A DNA stretch of 64,000 bases from assembly GCA_036426205.1 (NCBI GenBank), contig CM071568.1, positions 223,188,966-223,252,965 on the forward strand, in the 5' to 3' direction. The stretch comes from Ascaphus truei (Eukaryota > Chordata > Amphibia > Anura > Ascaphidae). The translations under genes and the position numbers were made by a program. The notes under the pieces are model-generated. The model did no database searches, was not told the DNA's origin, and worked only from the letters and a program-made list of their open reading frames with translations. Shown here piece after piece: positions 10,745 to 22,620 of this stretch (the stretch's first letter is position 1; the number at the start of each line of letters is the position of its first letter).

Positions 10745-12118
10745 ATCATTTACACTCTGCTCAATTACTCGACTCTCTGCAGCATTCGACACAGTGGACC
10801 ACTCTTCTCCTTCACATTCTCCATACTTTGGTATTCGGAACAAAGCTTTATCCTGGATCTCCTCTTACCTCTCCCATCGTACCTTCAGTGTCTCTTTTGC
10901 TAAACCTCCTCCTCCTCTATTGATCTCTCTGTGTGGTACCCCGGGCTCTGTCCTGGGACCCCTTCTCTTTTCTTCTACACACTCTCTCTAGGTGACCTAA
11001 TCACATCTTTGGGTTTAAATATACCTCTATGCTGACGACACACAAATTTACCCTTTCAACCCGACCTTACACTGCTATACAGACCAAAGTTTCTGAATGC
11101 CTCTCTGGAATATCATCCTGGATGGCCATCGACCGACTGAAACTTAACATGGCAAAACACAGAGCCTTTATACTACCTCCAAACATGCCCTACTACATCC
11201 TTCCACATGCTATTGGAAATACGATCATTCACCCAGTAGCCCAAGCACGCTGCTCAGGGGTCACACTTGATTCCTCTCTTCCATTCTCCTTCATATTCAA
11301 AACGTTTCTAAAACTTGTCGCTGTTCTCGCAAACACAAAGATACGCCCTTTCCTCTGTTACTCAACTGCTAAAACTCTGACTCAGGCCCTCATTCTCTCA
11401 CGTCTCGATTACTGCAACCTCCTGCTGTCCGGCCTTCCTACCTCTCACCTGTCTCCCCTACAATCTATCCTAAACACTGCTGCCAGAATCACTCTACTCT
11501 TTCCTAAATCTGTCTCAGCGTCTCCCCTGCTGAAATCCCTGTCCTGGCTTCCGATTAAATCGCGTATCTCACACTCAATTCTACTGCTCACTTTTAAAGC
11601 TTTACATTCTTCTGCCCCTCATTACATCTCAGCCCTAATTTCTCGCTATGCACCATCACGACTCTTGCGTTCTTCTCAAGGATGTCTTCTTTCTACCCCC
11701 TTTGTATCTAAAGCTCTCTCCCGCCTTAAACCTTTCTCACTTTCTGCCCCACACCTCTGGAATGCTCTTCCCCTCAATACCCGACTAGCCCCCTCGCTAT
11801 CCACCTTTAAGACCCACCTTAAGACACATCTGCTTAAAGAAGCATATGAGTAGCACTGGATAATCATGGACACATGACACAAAGCTTGGCCTCCTGCAGA
11901 CGCACTTACTAGTATTCCCTCCTACTGTCTCTGTACGTTCTCCCTACCTACCAATTAGATTGTAAGCTCCTCGGAGCAGGGACTCCTTCCTTAATGTTAC
12001 TTTTACAGTATGTCTGAAGCACTTATTCCCATGATGTGTTATTTATATTTGTTATTTATATGACATGTATTACTACTGTGAAGCGCTATGTACATTTTAT
12101 GGCGCTATACAAATAAAG
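10745..12118 (+). pseudogene. L2-like LINE, 3' half of ORF2 and tail
   Basis: Reverse transcriptase of an L2-type non-LTR retrotransposon, truncated at its 5' side. Seen in order: [12 protein letters not shown] motif near 10785, a [16 protein letters not shown] motif near 10935-10965, YADD at 11028-11039, then the C-terminal segment in the frame 11029-11853 (LILSRLDYCNLLLSGLP, LWNALPLNTR, FKTHLKTHLLKEAYE). Frameshifts separate these blocks. The non-coding tail carries TTGTAAGCTCCTCGGAGCAG and GCGCTATACAAATAAAGAC and ends in (ACAT)n, the microsatellite tail typical of L2. Confidence 0.88.

Positions 12119-12170
<52 letters not shown>
12117..12170. repeat. (ACAT)n and (AT)n microsatellite
   Basis: Tetranucleotide repeats that end the L2-like LINE run into (AT)n, where the Penelope-like element begins. 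Confidence 0.8.
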
Positions 12171-12173
<3 letters not shown>

Positions 12174-13489
12174 CAAAAAATAAATAGATGATACCGTTCT
12201 GTGGCTAACGAAATGCTTTTATTTGTACGAGCTTTCGAGATACACTGATCTCTTCTTCCGGCGATATTACAATGAATGAAGCAAGCAAAAGGTATACTTA
12301 ACAACAGTGTCTATTGGAATGTTATCTGTGCTGGTCCTTCCCCCGGTGTGGATGTGTTTTATGGCTAGAGGTGTCAAAAGGTTCCTGAAAGCAAGTGATG
12401 TAAGAGTGTGTGTGTGTATCAGTGTGAATAAAAATGAATGGAGAGCCCACAGTACATACATATACACAGTATACAGTGCTTTACAAAAGGTGTGTGTGGA
12501 GTGAGAGTGGATATAAATGGTGTGGGTGGGTGTGGAAATGTGAGAGATTGTAGCACAACTAAAAGTGTGTGTGGATACTATGTGGTCCCTATTGGTGTAT
12601 AGGGATGGAAAAACAAGGAGTATTAGTATGTGTAAGAGACAGATGTGTGTGCATACATATAGCACAGTATGTACAGACATGACCTTTAGCGCTCATGGGA
12701 AGAGAGTTCAGTTGTGTCAGTAATGACTCATAAAATTTCGATCTCTGATTAGGCCACTGCTAAGTGTCCCGAACAGTTGCATAAATTTGTATTCATGCAA
12801 CCGTCTCTCTTTCGGTGTTTTAAGATTACCTTTGAGTATGGCAACCCTCAGATCGTTCATCTTATGGCCAGAGTCAGAGAAATGTTCGCCAACAGGACTG
12901 TCTCTTGTTCCGCGTGTGATGCTGTGGCGATGCAGGTTCATTCTCTTGTTTAGCCCCTGCCCTGTCTCACCTATGTAGTAGCAGCCCCCTGGGCATTTCA
13001 TGCACATGATGAGGTACACGACATTGTTGGAGTGACCACATAGTATCCACACACACTTTTAGTTGTGCTACAATCTCTCACATTTCCACACCCACCCACA
13101 CCATTTATATCCACTCCCACTCCACACAACCTTTTGTAAAGCACTGTATATACTGTGGGCTCTCCATTCATTTTTATTCACACTGATACACACACACACT
13201 CTTACATCACTTGCTTTCAGGAACCTTTTGACACCTCTAGCCATAAAACACATCCACACCGGGGAATGGACCAGCACAGATAAAATTCCAATAGACACTG
13301 TTGTTAAGTATACATTTTGCTTGCTTCATTCATTATAACATCGCCAGAAGAAGAGATCAGTGTATCTCGAAAGCTCGCACAAATAAAAGCATTTCGTTAG
13401 CCACAGAACGGTATCATCTATTTATTTTTTGATTATTGAAGCTCGGCTAACATGGTACTGATACCTCTATATATATATATATATATATA
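12171..13489 (-). mobile_element. Penelope-like element with inverted LTRs
   Basis: The arms at 12171-12592 and 13032-13434 are inverted copies of each other, sharing for example ATAAATAGATGATACCGTTC at the outer ends. Between them lies the end of a GIY-YIG endonuclease gene on the minus strand. Inverted as well as direct LTRs are a known peculiarity of Penelope-like elements. Each arm contains a hammerhead-like remnant: AGAAGA, a stem with loop CAGTGT, then GAAAGC near 13347-13375 and mirrored near 12230-12255. The right arm appears to continue through GAAGCTCGGCTAACATGG into (TA)n. Most of the reverse transcriptase is missing. Confidence 0.8.
12717..13052 (-). pseudogene. GIY-YIG endonuclease C-terminus of Penelope-like ORF
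   Basis: Penelope-like proteins join a reverse transcriptase to a GIY-YIG nuclease that nicks the target. The frame reads NVVYLIMCMKC, then CYYIGETGQGLNKRMNLHR, then SPVGEHFSDSGHK and ERRLHEYKFMQLFGT. The YIGETG turn, the Arg of the RMNLHR helix, the His of GEHF and the Glu of RRLHEYKFM are the expected nuclease elements. The first codons (MWILCGHSN) lie in the inverted arm, so the ORF is cut off at the arm boundary near 13032-13040 and the reverse transcriptase domain is absent. Confidence 0.88.
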
Positions 13490-13495
13490 ATTATA

Positions 13496-14414
13496 CTGTA
13501 TCAGCCAACAGTTAAGAGTGTTAACTTTTAATGCAACTGGAACTGATTGACTGGTAAGTATATATTCTAAAAAAACAGTTGAGATGGAGGTATAACCAAA
13601 CTGCAACAGGCTGACTAACTGATATAAGAAAGAGGTCAGATGGTGGACCTTGGTATCATTGGGTACATGTTCAAATGTAGCCATGCCATCTATGACCTGC
13701 CCTACTCCTCGCAGTAAGCCCTGGTAAGAGCAGGCCTGCCAGTAGTCATTATGGGTTTTCCCCACTCACTGGTGCTGCTCTTGAGTGACAGGTGAGGCGG
13801 TGACATCAGGCCTGAGCATGTCCAATCATGGGACAAATCTGGTGCCCTTTTTCTGGCTGTAATTAAAATTTAATTGTGCCTGTCCCCACTTGAGACAGGC
13901 AGGTCACACATTAGAGAGGCTGAGTTTTGGGCCTTCTCTGGTCCTCTTCCACTAGGGGGAAGAGTGAGTGTGCACCATACCTCTGCCTCTGATAGAGGGG
14001 CAGGGAAGAGCTAGGACTGCTGCGGGTGCCCTTGACCAGTAGTGAAGGTCCAGGGACCATCCTTAAGCTGGGTAGCCGAGCCAGAGATTGCATTGGGCAG
14101 ATTCCTGCTGTGTATTGTTTGTGTACCAAGAATAAACCTGTTCCTGAGTTATTATACCTCCTGCCTGTGTGTGATATTACTGGAAGAAGTGGGAGTAATT
14201 CTACCGTAGGAGATCGCCTCCATTCATCTGGAGCCTGCGGTAGACGGAGGCGCTGCTTTGCTAGAAATACACGTGGGTAATGTACCCCAGAAGCCTAGTC
14301 CTGTCTCCCCACTACCATCGGCGACAACTCAGCCCTCCTGTTACCAGCAGGTATAATGCAACACACTACCAGTAACGGCAGAATCTCCCACCGGGTGGGG
14401 GAAACACTGTTACA
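13496..14414 (+). mobile_element. LTR-like unit beside (TA)n
   Basis: Runs from TGTATCAGCC to CTGTTACA. An AATAAA lies at about 14132. The 3' part contains CTCAGCCCTCCTGTTACC followed by GGTATAATGCAACACAC, which is similar to the end of the unit at 42264-44045. This supports two related LTRs. No coding region or primer site was found. The start is uncertain. Confidence 0.45.
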
Positions 14415-14549
14415 CAAATATAACCAATAGGGTGTTAAAAATCAAGTGGATTGTCTCTGGGCTTAACAGCGTTCAAGAAGAAGGTATGGTGGCAGAGAGT
14501 GCTAAGAATCCCCAGAAGTTAAACACAAGCTGTCATTCAAACCTCAATC

Positions 14550-14890
14550 TGTCTTCCTATAAATGCCAGACTCCAGTAAACAGCACTGAACAATGAGCTT
14601 GAAAAGATTCAATGGGATATTGTTTGCCTTAATGAAGTAAGAAAAAAAAGATGAAAGCCTCGTTAAGCTCAAAAGCAGAAACCTATTTTATTACATACAG
14701 AAAATAGAAGAATCAGTAGAATAGACATAATTGTTAACAAGAAATGGAGAAACAAGATAATGGAATATTTCAGTTAACAAAAGGATACATGCTTCAAATT
14801 ATCCAAGTGCATGCCCCAACACCGTCACATTGATCATGAAGTGGAAGACTTTGATCATAAAATGAATCACCTATGAGGCTCTGAAGGATC
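14550..14890 (+). pseudogene. RTE-like LINE endonuclease fragment
   Basis: The AP-endonuclease region of an RTE-type LINE. Broken frames read NELEKIQWDIVCLNEVRKKD, then LVKLKSRNLFYYIQ, then weak similarity (IIQVHAP region near 14799-14825), matching the order WDI-x-EVR, LYY, VYAP of RTE proteins. Stops and shifts are common, so the copy is old. The fragment is followed by unrelated sequence at 14890-15355 and resumes as MGDF near 15372. Confidence 0.6.
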
Positions 14891-15355
14891 CAAACCCACA
14901 AACTCAGCACTCAAAGGCAGTAGCTTCAGCAGCGATCTAAATCAGATACTTCTGAGTTTTACCTGTGACCACCTGTTAGCAATAAGACTCTATGACACAC
15001 CACTGAGCTTGCTCGCTGTTTCATGCTTCATGTCGCCAGATCAATGTGGTTCAATCATCTTGCTGTCTGTTTGTTCATTACCTGTGTGACCTGCTGCCTA
15101 CCTGGACCTCAGTCTATTCTGACCTCGCTCCTGTCTTCAGCATTCCCTGATTTCTTGCTCCTGTCTGCAGCCTCCCGCACCTCGGCCTGTTCTGACCTGG
15201 CTCATGTCTCATCATTCAGTCCTGTGCTCTGCCTATTTCTTAGCATTCCAGTACATTACACCCCCTGTTCAATGCATGTATTTTTCAATTCACCTCTTTT
15301 TACACTACAGGCTCTGCCCAGACCTGCCATCTCAAGCCATCGAGATCTGATGAGG
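14890..15355. other. Unclassified sequence inside the RTE copy
   Basis: C/T-rich sequence with repeated CTGACCT and CTGCC words, probably an inserted repeat. No termini or coding capacity were found. Confidence 0.3.
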
Positions 15356-15827
15356 GTCACCCAAAGATAATTATGGGAGATTTCAGCACAAATATTAGTT
15401 CCCAGTAAAAATATAAAGCATCATTTGGTAAGTATGTATTTGGAAAAAGTTAGTGAATCCCTTAGGATTTTCACAAATTTCACATATTTCAAACCTAAAA
15501 TATTTTTAGATCTTAATCTAAGTCCTAATAATAGATAAAGATAACCTGATCAAACAAATGACACAAAACATGATACTTTTCAACATTTATTTATCCACAA
15601 ATAATTCAACATTCAATATCCATGTGTGAAAAGTATTTGAACCTTTAGATTCAGCCATTCTTTGTAGATCTGCTTATAGGTTAATGCAGGGGTGAGCAAA
15701 CTTTTTATGCCGAGCCCCCCTTTTTATCCATGAAATTTCTCGGGCCCCCCCTGCCTGTTGTAATCAAAATCACATTAAAAAAAAACCTTTATTAAACGGT
15801 ATACAATGTAAATACAAATATGTCTAA

Positions 15828-16059
15828 GGCCGCGCATAGAGTGCCCGCGACGGTGACGCTAGCGAAAGTTGTATTTCGCTTTGCGGCGGCGTGGGCAACC
15901 AGGCCATTGATTGGTTCAGGCGACAGCCCCTGAAAAATCAAATATTGCCGGCTTCAAAAAATTGCGTCACCAAGTCACGCTTACTATAAGCGCACGAGGC
16001 GGCGGCGACAATGCATTTGTTTTCGGGCGACGTGCGTCGTCGGCACTATAAGCGCAGCC
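15828..16059. mobile_element. 232-bp Harbinger-type MITE
   Basis: The ends are inverted (GGCCGCGCATAGAGTGCC left; GGCTGCGCTTATAGTGCC right, complement), with TAA on both sides (15825-15827, 16060-16062). A 3-bp TAA/TTA duplication with GG-starting ends is typical of PIF/Harbinger. It is non-coding and CpG-rich, and sits inside the hAT element. Confidence 0.75.
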
Positions 16060-16364
16060 TAAATACTTACATACTTCAACAGCTCGCTCTTGCCAAAATT
16101 AGGCGCGTCCACACTGCCGCGGAGAGCGGTGACATCACCACTCTCGAAGCATGAGCACAGGGTGTCCTGCATAATTTTGCAAGCACGAGCGGGGGAAATG
16201 GAAGTGTACACTTTTTTTTTATTTCTGACATTCATAGTATGATTGATATAGTGGCAGCCTCATACCCATTCACTGCAGAGGATCGCAGCGAAGCAGGTTG
16301 CCAGCGAAGGAGGAGAGCAGGGACACAGCGCTATTGCAGGGCAGACACCGTAAGGAGGGCACAA

Positions 16365-17120
16365 CCAACAGGCACAGAACCACACATCACAATCACAACA
16401 CACAGTCACAACACACAGTCACGACACACAGTCACGAAACACCACAACCACACCCAACACACACAACACAATCACACACCCCAACACACACCCAGACAGA
16501 CAAACAAACAGACACAGCACACACCACACACGCAAGCACAACCACACAAAATCACACGGCGAGGAGAGAAGGAGAGATGACCGAGAGCAGACAGGAGACA
16601 GAAATGCAGAGAGCAGACAGAGAGAGACACACACACAGAGGAGAGAGAGACAACACACACACAGAGGAGACACACACACACACACAGACAGAGACAGAGA
16701 GACACACACCACACACAGCGACAAGAGCACACACACAGATAGACAAGAGACACAAGAGACAGAGAGAAACTAGCAGACGAGAGACACCACACAGGCACAT
16801 GAGAGAGACAACACACAGAGGAGACAGAGAGACACACACGAGAAGACAGAGAGAGACCACAGAGAGACACACCACGAGAGAACACTACACAACCCACAAG
16901 ACCACAAACAAAACAAAACACACACACACACACCACACCACAACAGCCCAAAGACACACACACACAGACATACAATATAATACACACACACCCCATTATA
17001 TATATACAACACACACACACACACAACATAAACTACACACACACCACACAACACCACAATATACTACAACACACACACAGATATAGACTACACACACACA
17101 TAGTACAATACACACCATAC

Positions 17121-17178
<58 letters not shown>
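16365..17178. repeat. Long CA/GA-rich simple-sequence tract
   Basis: About 0.8 kb of degenerate (CA)n mixed with GAGA and ACAC words, ending in a pure (AC)n run at about 17131-17178. The long open frames crossing it on both strands (Thr/His-rich on +, Cys/Val-rich on -) are low-complexity artefacts. Confidence 0.9.
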
Positions 17179-17179
<1 letters not shown>

Positions 17180-17201
17180 GGGTGGGGGGAGGGAATAACT
17201 A

Positions 17202-18198
<997 letters not shown>

Positions 18199-18562
18199 GA
18201 CGTGTTTCCACACACCTGTATGGTGAAGACCAAACTCGCAACGTTTCTGATCTTTATATAGGCCTCCCAAACTGATCTGTGAAGATCTACCTAATTATTT
18301 AAACACACAATTCTAATTCCCCCTTTTAATTTAGCTGATAAAACCAGAGTTTAATTTACTTTTGCGCCTACCCTGACTCTTAATTACTCATTGTTTGTCT
18401 AATTCATACATCATTTTGTTTACAAAGACATGGAATTGGTTAATATGAACCCTAATAGATATTTAAGAAAAGACTGGTTTTGATTCATGAAATTTATCAT
18501 GGAAAAACTATAGCATTTTCGTTATTATCAGTGGGGTTCACAAACTTTTTCTCGCCACTGTA

Positions 18563-19010
18563 CACCACAAATTCATTCTTCAAGAAGAATCCAAAGACAA
18601 AATGGACAAGGTCAGGACCCAATGAAATCAATAATTATATTGACTATATCCTATTCTTTACTTTGACTATCAAAAGAAGTGACAATTGATTGGCGAACAC
18701 TGCAAATTACATCGTAATGCAAAAATGGAAAGAAGCAAACCTGTTAAAAAGAAGACAAATATCAAGAACCTCAAGAATATCAGCAGAGAAGTAAAGCTGA
18801 AAAATTGCTTTAGCTTTCTCAAAATGCATGGGGACACTTTAACAAGCAATTATTTAAAACATGAAGATTATGTTGAACGTGCAGACAAAATTGGAGGAAT
18901 CACTAACAAACAACAGGAAGAGAAAATATCAGACGAGGCAAAGCAGCAACTGAGGAAATTATAAGAAATTAAGCAATCTCAAGATTGAAGAAACAAAATG
19001 GAATATACAT
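18563..19010 (+). pseudogene. RTE-like LINE fragment, downstream part
   Basis: Continues the RTE copy after the Tc1 insertion. NSFFKKNPKTKWTRSGPNE and YIDYIL match the conserved FF-KKP-KWTWRSP-GN-IDYI segment at the end of RTE endonucleases. After a shift it reads ERSKPVKKKTNIKNLKN, then DKIGGITNKQQEEKISDEAK, the linker before the reverse transcriptase. The frame stops at about 18964 and similarity fades beyond 19000. Confidence 0.65.
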
Positions 19011-20700
19011 AGCTGTGCACAATGTTTCTGCCAGCAGACTGAAGTTTATATAAGGATGTAAGAAAATGTAACTGCAATATAGTGAAGAAGACTCAAAAGA
19101 TAAGAAATGTCCAAAGAAAAAGGCCATCTGTATCCAATATGTTAAATTACTTTTCCGTTACTTTAACAACTACAAACTAAAATCCAAATAAATACCTTAG
19201 AAAATACAATGAGTAAAGCGATCTCCTCCACTCATCATAAAAAATAAAAGATGTTGAATTTCTTTTTACCATTGTGAGATACATTTGCTGCTGTATTTAG
19301 CAGTCTCGCCCTTTTTCAATTCTGTAGTTGTATTATGGAGATATACTTTGCTGAATTATTGCCTCTGCATGAAATTGAAATAGCCGCTGCCATCCACACA
19401 CAACAAAGGTTGCCATAGAAACAGCTATGCCAGTGAAATAATACACAGTTTAAAACTCAGCAAACACAAAAGTTCTGGGAAAAGTTAGAAATAGATCAGC
19501 ATAATAGTGTATAAACTAAAAAATTATGTTATTACTTCATTTTCTGCTTTAAGTATTTAAATGAAAACCATAAAAGCAGAGACAACTAAGACGAATGTGT
19601 ATGAACAATATAACCTTTCTGCTTCATTTCTAAAATTACAGCCCATATGAATTGTGAACTGGCACATAGCATACCTACTGTAGTAAGTGCTGTTTCTGAA
19701 TTGCAGCATACTTTACTTTACTGTGTGTGAAAAGTCATGATGCATTATTCCAGCCTATCCTGTAAAAAAAAAAGCTGTGATATATTGAGTGATAGTGTGA
19801 TATGCTGTGTTACCATTAAGCCCAATGTCATAGCTATCATGCTATAAAATCAAATGATGCAGGTTACATCTGTATGTGCAAGGCTTGCCATCAGGAATTC
19901 ATTTGCTATTGCACCATTTTAAACAAGCATAACATATTAGAAAGAGTGTAATTAAGTATAATTACATAAAAACCTGGGTATTTTTACCTAACTGTAATTC
20001 CAATTTAACTTGATAAGTGAAGAGCCTTGTTAATGTATGCATTTTATTTGAGTACTGTATCTTCAGATACACATGGTCTTAATTACTATGTGCTAGATTC
20101 TTGTGTGGCAAATAATCACATGGTAATGAGAAGGAAAAAAATACCTGGGAAGGATAATACATGTGTTATGGTGTCTCACTTTAGATATATATATATATCT
20201 GACAGAAAACAGAGGTACAAGACTTACAGTTTTCGGTACCATGACAAAGTGCGAGATTACAGCCGCTTATTCATCATGGCTCTTCTTCATGCCGACCGCA
20301 GTCGGTCAGCAGATTTATTTGTAGGGATATTTATGTAATTGCAGTTTAGTACGTGCCCGGCAGATGGCACACTAAATACTGTATCCTTGCCTATTCCCCT
20401 CACACGCGCTGTCTATTTCATGCGCTATATACTTTTGATGTTTTTCAAAATGATGAATGAAAGTGTGCAATGGTTCCTAGATTACAAGACCTGTATGATT
20501 TATTTATTGCATGCGCCACATGGCGCACTGAATACAGTACAGTGTATTTACCCATGCCATGTTGCACCTGCAAAAAAATTCACACGTATTTCTATACAAG
20601 ATACTGTACAATGTAACAATTTCACTAGAAATGTCTAATTTTGAAGAAGGCATGGCAATGTACGGTATGACCTTATACATACCTGTATCAAAAAAAGTTG
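19011..20700. other. No gene seen
   Basis: AT-rich sequence. The 103- and 99-codon frames at 20027-20638 have no family resemblance. A small perfect stem GACCG-CAGT-CGGTC lies near 20295. Probably old repeats that I cannot name. Confidence 0.35.
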
Positions 20701-21460
20701 CTTGTATAGAGTAAGGAATCGGGGAACACGTCCTTTGCGATGTGTTCCCTCCTTACCTGTCTTATCTCAGACCTCCGCTCTGGCACCAGCGCGTGCGCGC
20801 ACCCCCGATCTGCTTACAGTGAGCGTGCGCGTGCGCAGCTCTTCTAGAGTGCCAAGGAGCTTAGCTCTGCCCCCTCGGACGTGCCGTACTTCTCTCGCGC
20901 GCGGTGCGCACACGTGATGACGTGCACCGTTACCCAGCTTGGTGCCAAGTACTTGTTTAGCCCACTTGCCCCCACCTGCAGCCAATCTTTGCCTCCACGG
21001 AGGCCACGCCTCTGCTCCGCCTCCATTGCTACTGGTTCCTGTGTGCTACTTAAACCCTGCAGTTCCTCTCATACCTTGCTGAGCATAACTCCTTGTAGCC
21101 ATGAGCTCCTACATCTGTTGTGCCTTGCTCCTTGTCCTGTGTTTTCTTGCAGTTAGCCCTTCATGTACCGACCCTGCTTGTCTTTGAAATCTCTCTGGCT
21201 ATTGAGCCCGGCTTATCCTCGACTCTGCTGATTTCTCCAACACCAGACCATGGCTAACGGACTTTGACTATTCTGAACTCTATACTCCAAGACCTTGGCA
21301 AGTATCGACTAACTCACTCTCTCCAACCCAGACCCGGCTACGTTTGATAATCCGGCTGCCAGGCACGCTTCCGCTGCTGTGGGTGCGTGGTTTGCTACAT
21401 CCCCACCTCAGTACCGGGGTCCTGTCTTGCTCGTGGGCAGCGCAAGCGTTACAGTATGCT
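20701..21460. repeat. LTR-like or unclassified repeat, CpG-rich start
   Basis: Opens with a strong two-part stem (20711-20716/20751-20756 and 20722-20729/20742-20749), then a CpG-rich section to about 20940, then C/T-rich sequence with repeated CTGACC and CTCCTTG words. No coding region. It resembles LTR sequences of frog retroelements in composition only. Confidence 0.3.
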
Positions 21461-21464
21461 CAGC

Positions 21465-22620
21465 CCAACAAACATGGACCCCCAGGAGGTGGGCCAAGGG
21501 AAATGAAGCACAGCCATTCTGATTGGCTGGCATCATTCCCTTTAAATGATGTCATTAAAAAAAATCAGATGGCTGTTGAACCAGTTCCTTCCCAAATGTG
21601 ACGTCACAAGCCTTATTTAAGGCTGTGGCGCTTCATTTGAGCCCAAGAAGACGACGAGACAACATCGGTTGGGATCTACCATGGGGTTTTTTTGATTGAC
21701 AGATGAAGACAGAAAATTAAGAAGATAAAGAAATAATTACAGAAGAAGAAAGAAGAAGCTGATTAAAGACAGAAGAAAGAATAATTGGGTACCTGATCCG
21801 GATATTCATGGTGGATGGCATCGGATGCTGTTTTAGGCCTTCGCCGTATGTGAGCTTCCTGTTTCCCCGGGAGTCGGAGGGCCACCGCTTCTAAAGATAA
21901 GTAATATATTGCATGTTTGTAAATGTATTTTTTTACAGGATTATCCATTGGATGTGTATTTTTTTCTTTTCTTTGCGCATTGACTGATAATGTATTAATC
22001 TGTACCACATTAAAGTACTAATCAATACATTATTAGGCCAATACTTTCTTGTTTTCTATTGATGATGATTTTTTCTATGTTTGTTTATTATGTGGATATA
22101 ATTGTTTGTCCTTTGGCTGCTATATTGTAATTTTTTAATTCCGATTTATTTTCGTTTTTAATTAATGATGTCTTGTGTTGACTATATTTTTTTTATAACT
22201 AATTTATTTGTTGGTTAATGGTACAATTAATTAATTGTTGTTTTAATTAATTGGTTTCATTGGTTACTGTTACAATTAATTAATTGTTGTTTTATTAATT
22301 AATTGGTTACTGGTACAATTAATTCATTGTTGTTTTATTAATTAATTGCTTTGATTGGATAATGCTTTAATTAATTCATTGTTGAGCTGGTTAGTGCTTT
22401 TATTAATTGCATTACCTGGCAAGTGTTTTTATTTATTGAATGGTGGTGTTTCGGTGGTTTTTAATGTTTTATTATTGTGTCTTTTGTGCATTAATGTGTT
22501 TTGATTAGGGTGCCCATTGAGTGTTATAGTGGCTTATCATGCCCATATTATATAAGGGTATGATGTACCACTATACTATTCAATGGGAAACAAATCTCCA
22601 CATTTGTAGAAATGTTATTA
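21465..22620 (+). mobile_element. Partial copy of the 2.5-kb Harbinger-type family
   Basis: From about 21500 on (CTGATTGGCTGG, TGTGACGTCACAAGCC, ACATGGGGTT-like, GATGAAGACAGA, TTCATGGTGGATGGC) it follows the order of 26080-26450 in the complete element. The later ATTAATTAATTG-rich part and the ATGGGTGCCC-type block near 22510 match 26600-27070. No terminal repeats are visible, so it is truncated. Non-coding. Confidence 0.65.

Noticed and set aside
16298..17086. 262-codon Thr/His-rich protein and its Cys/Val-rich antisense frames
   Set aside because: Pure translation of CA/GA simple repeats inside a hAT element.
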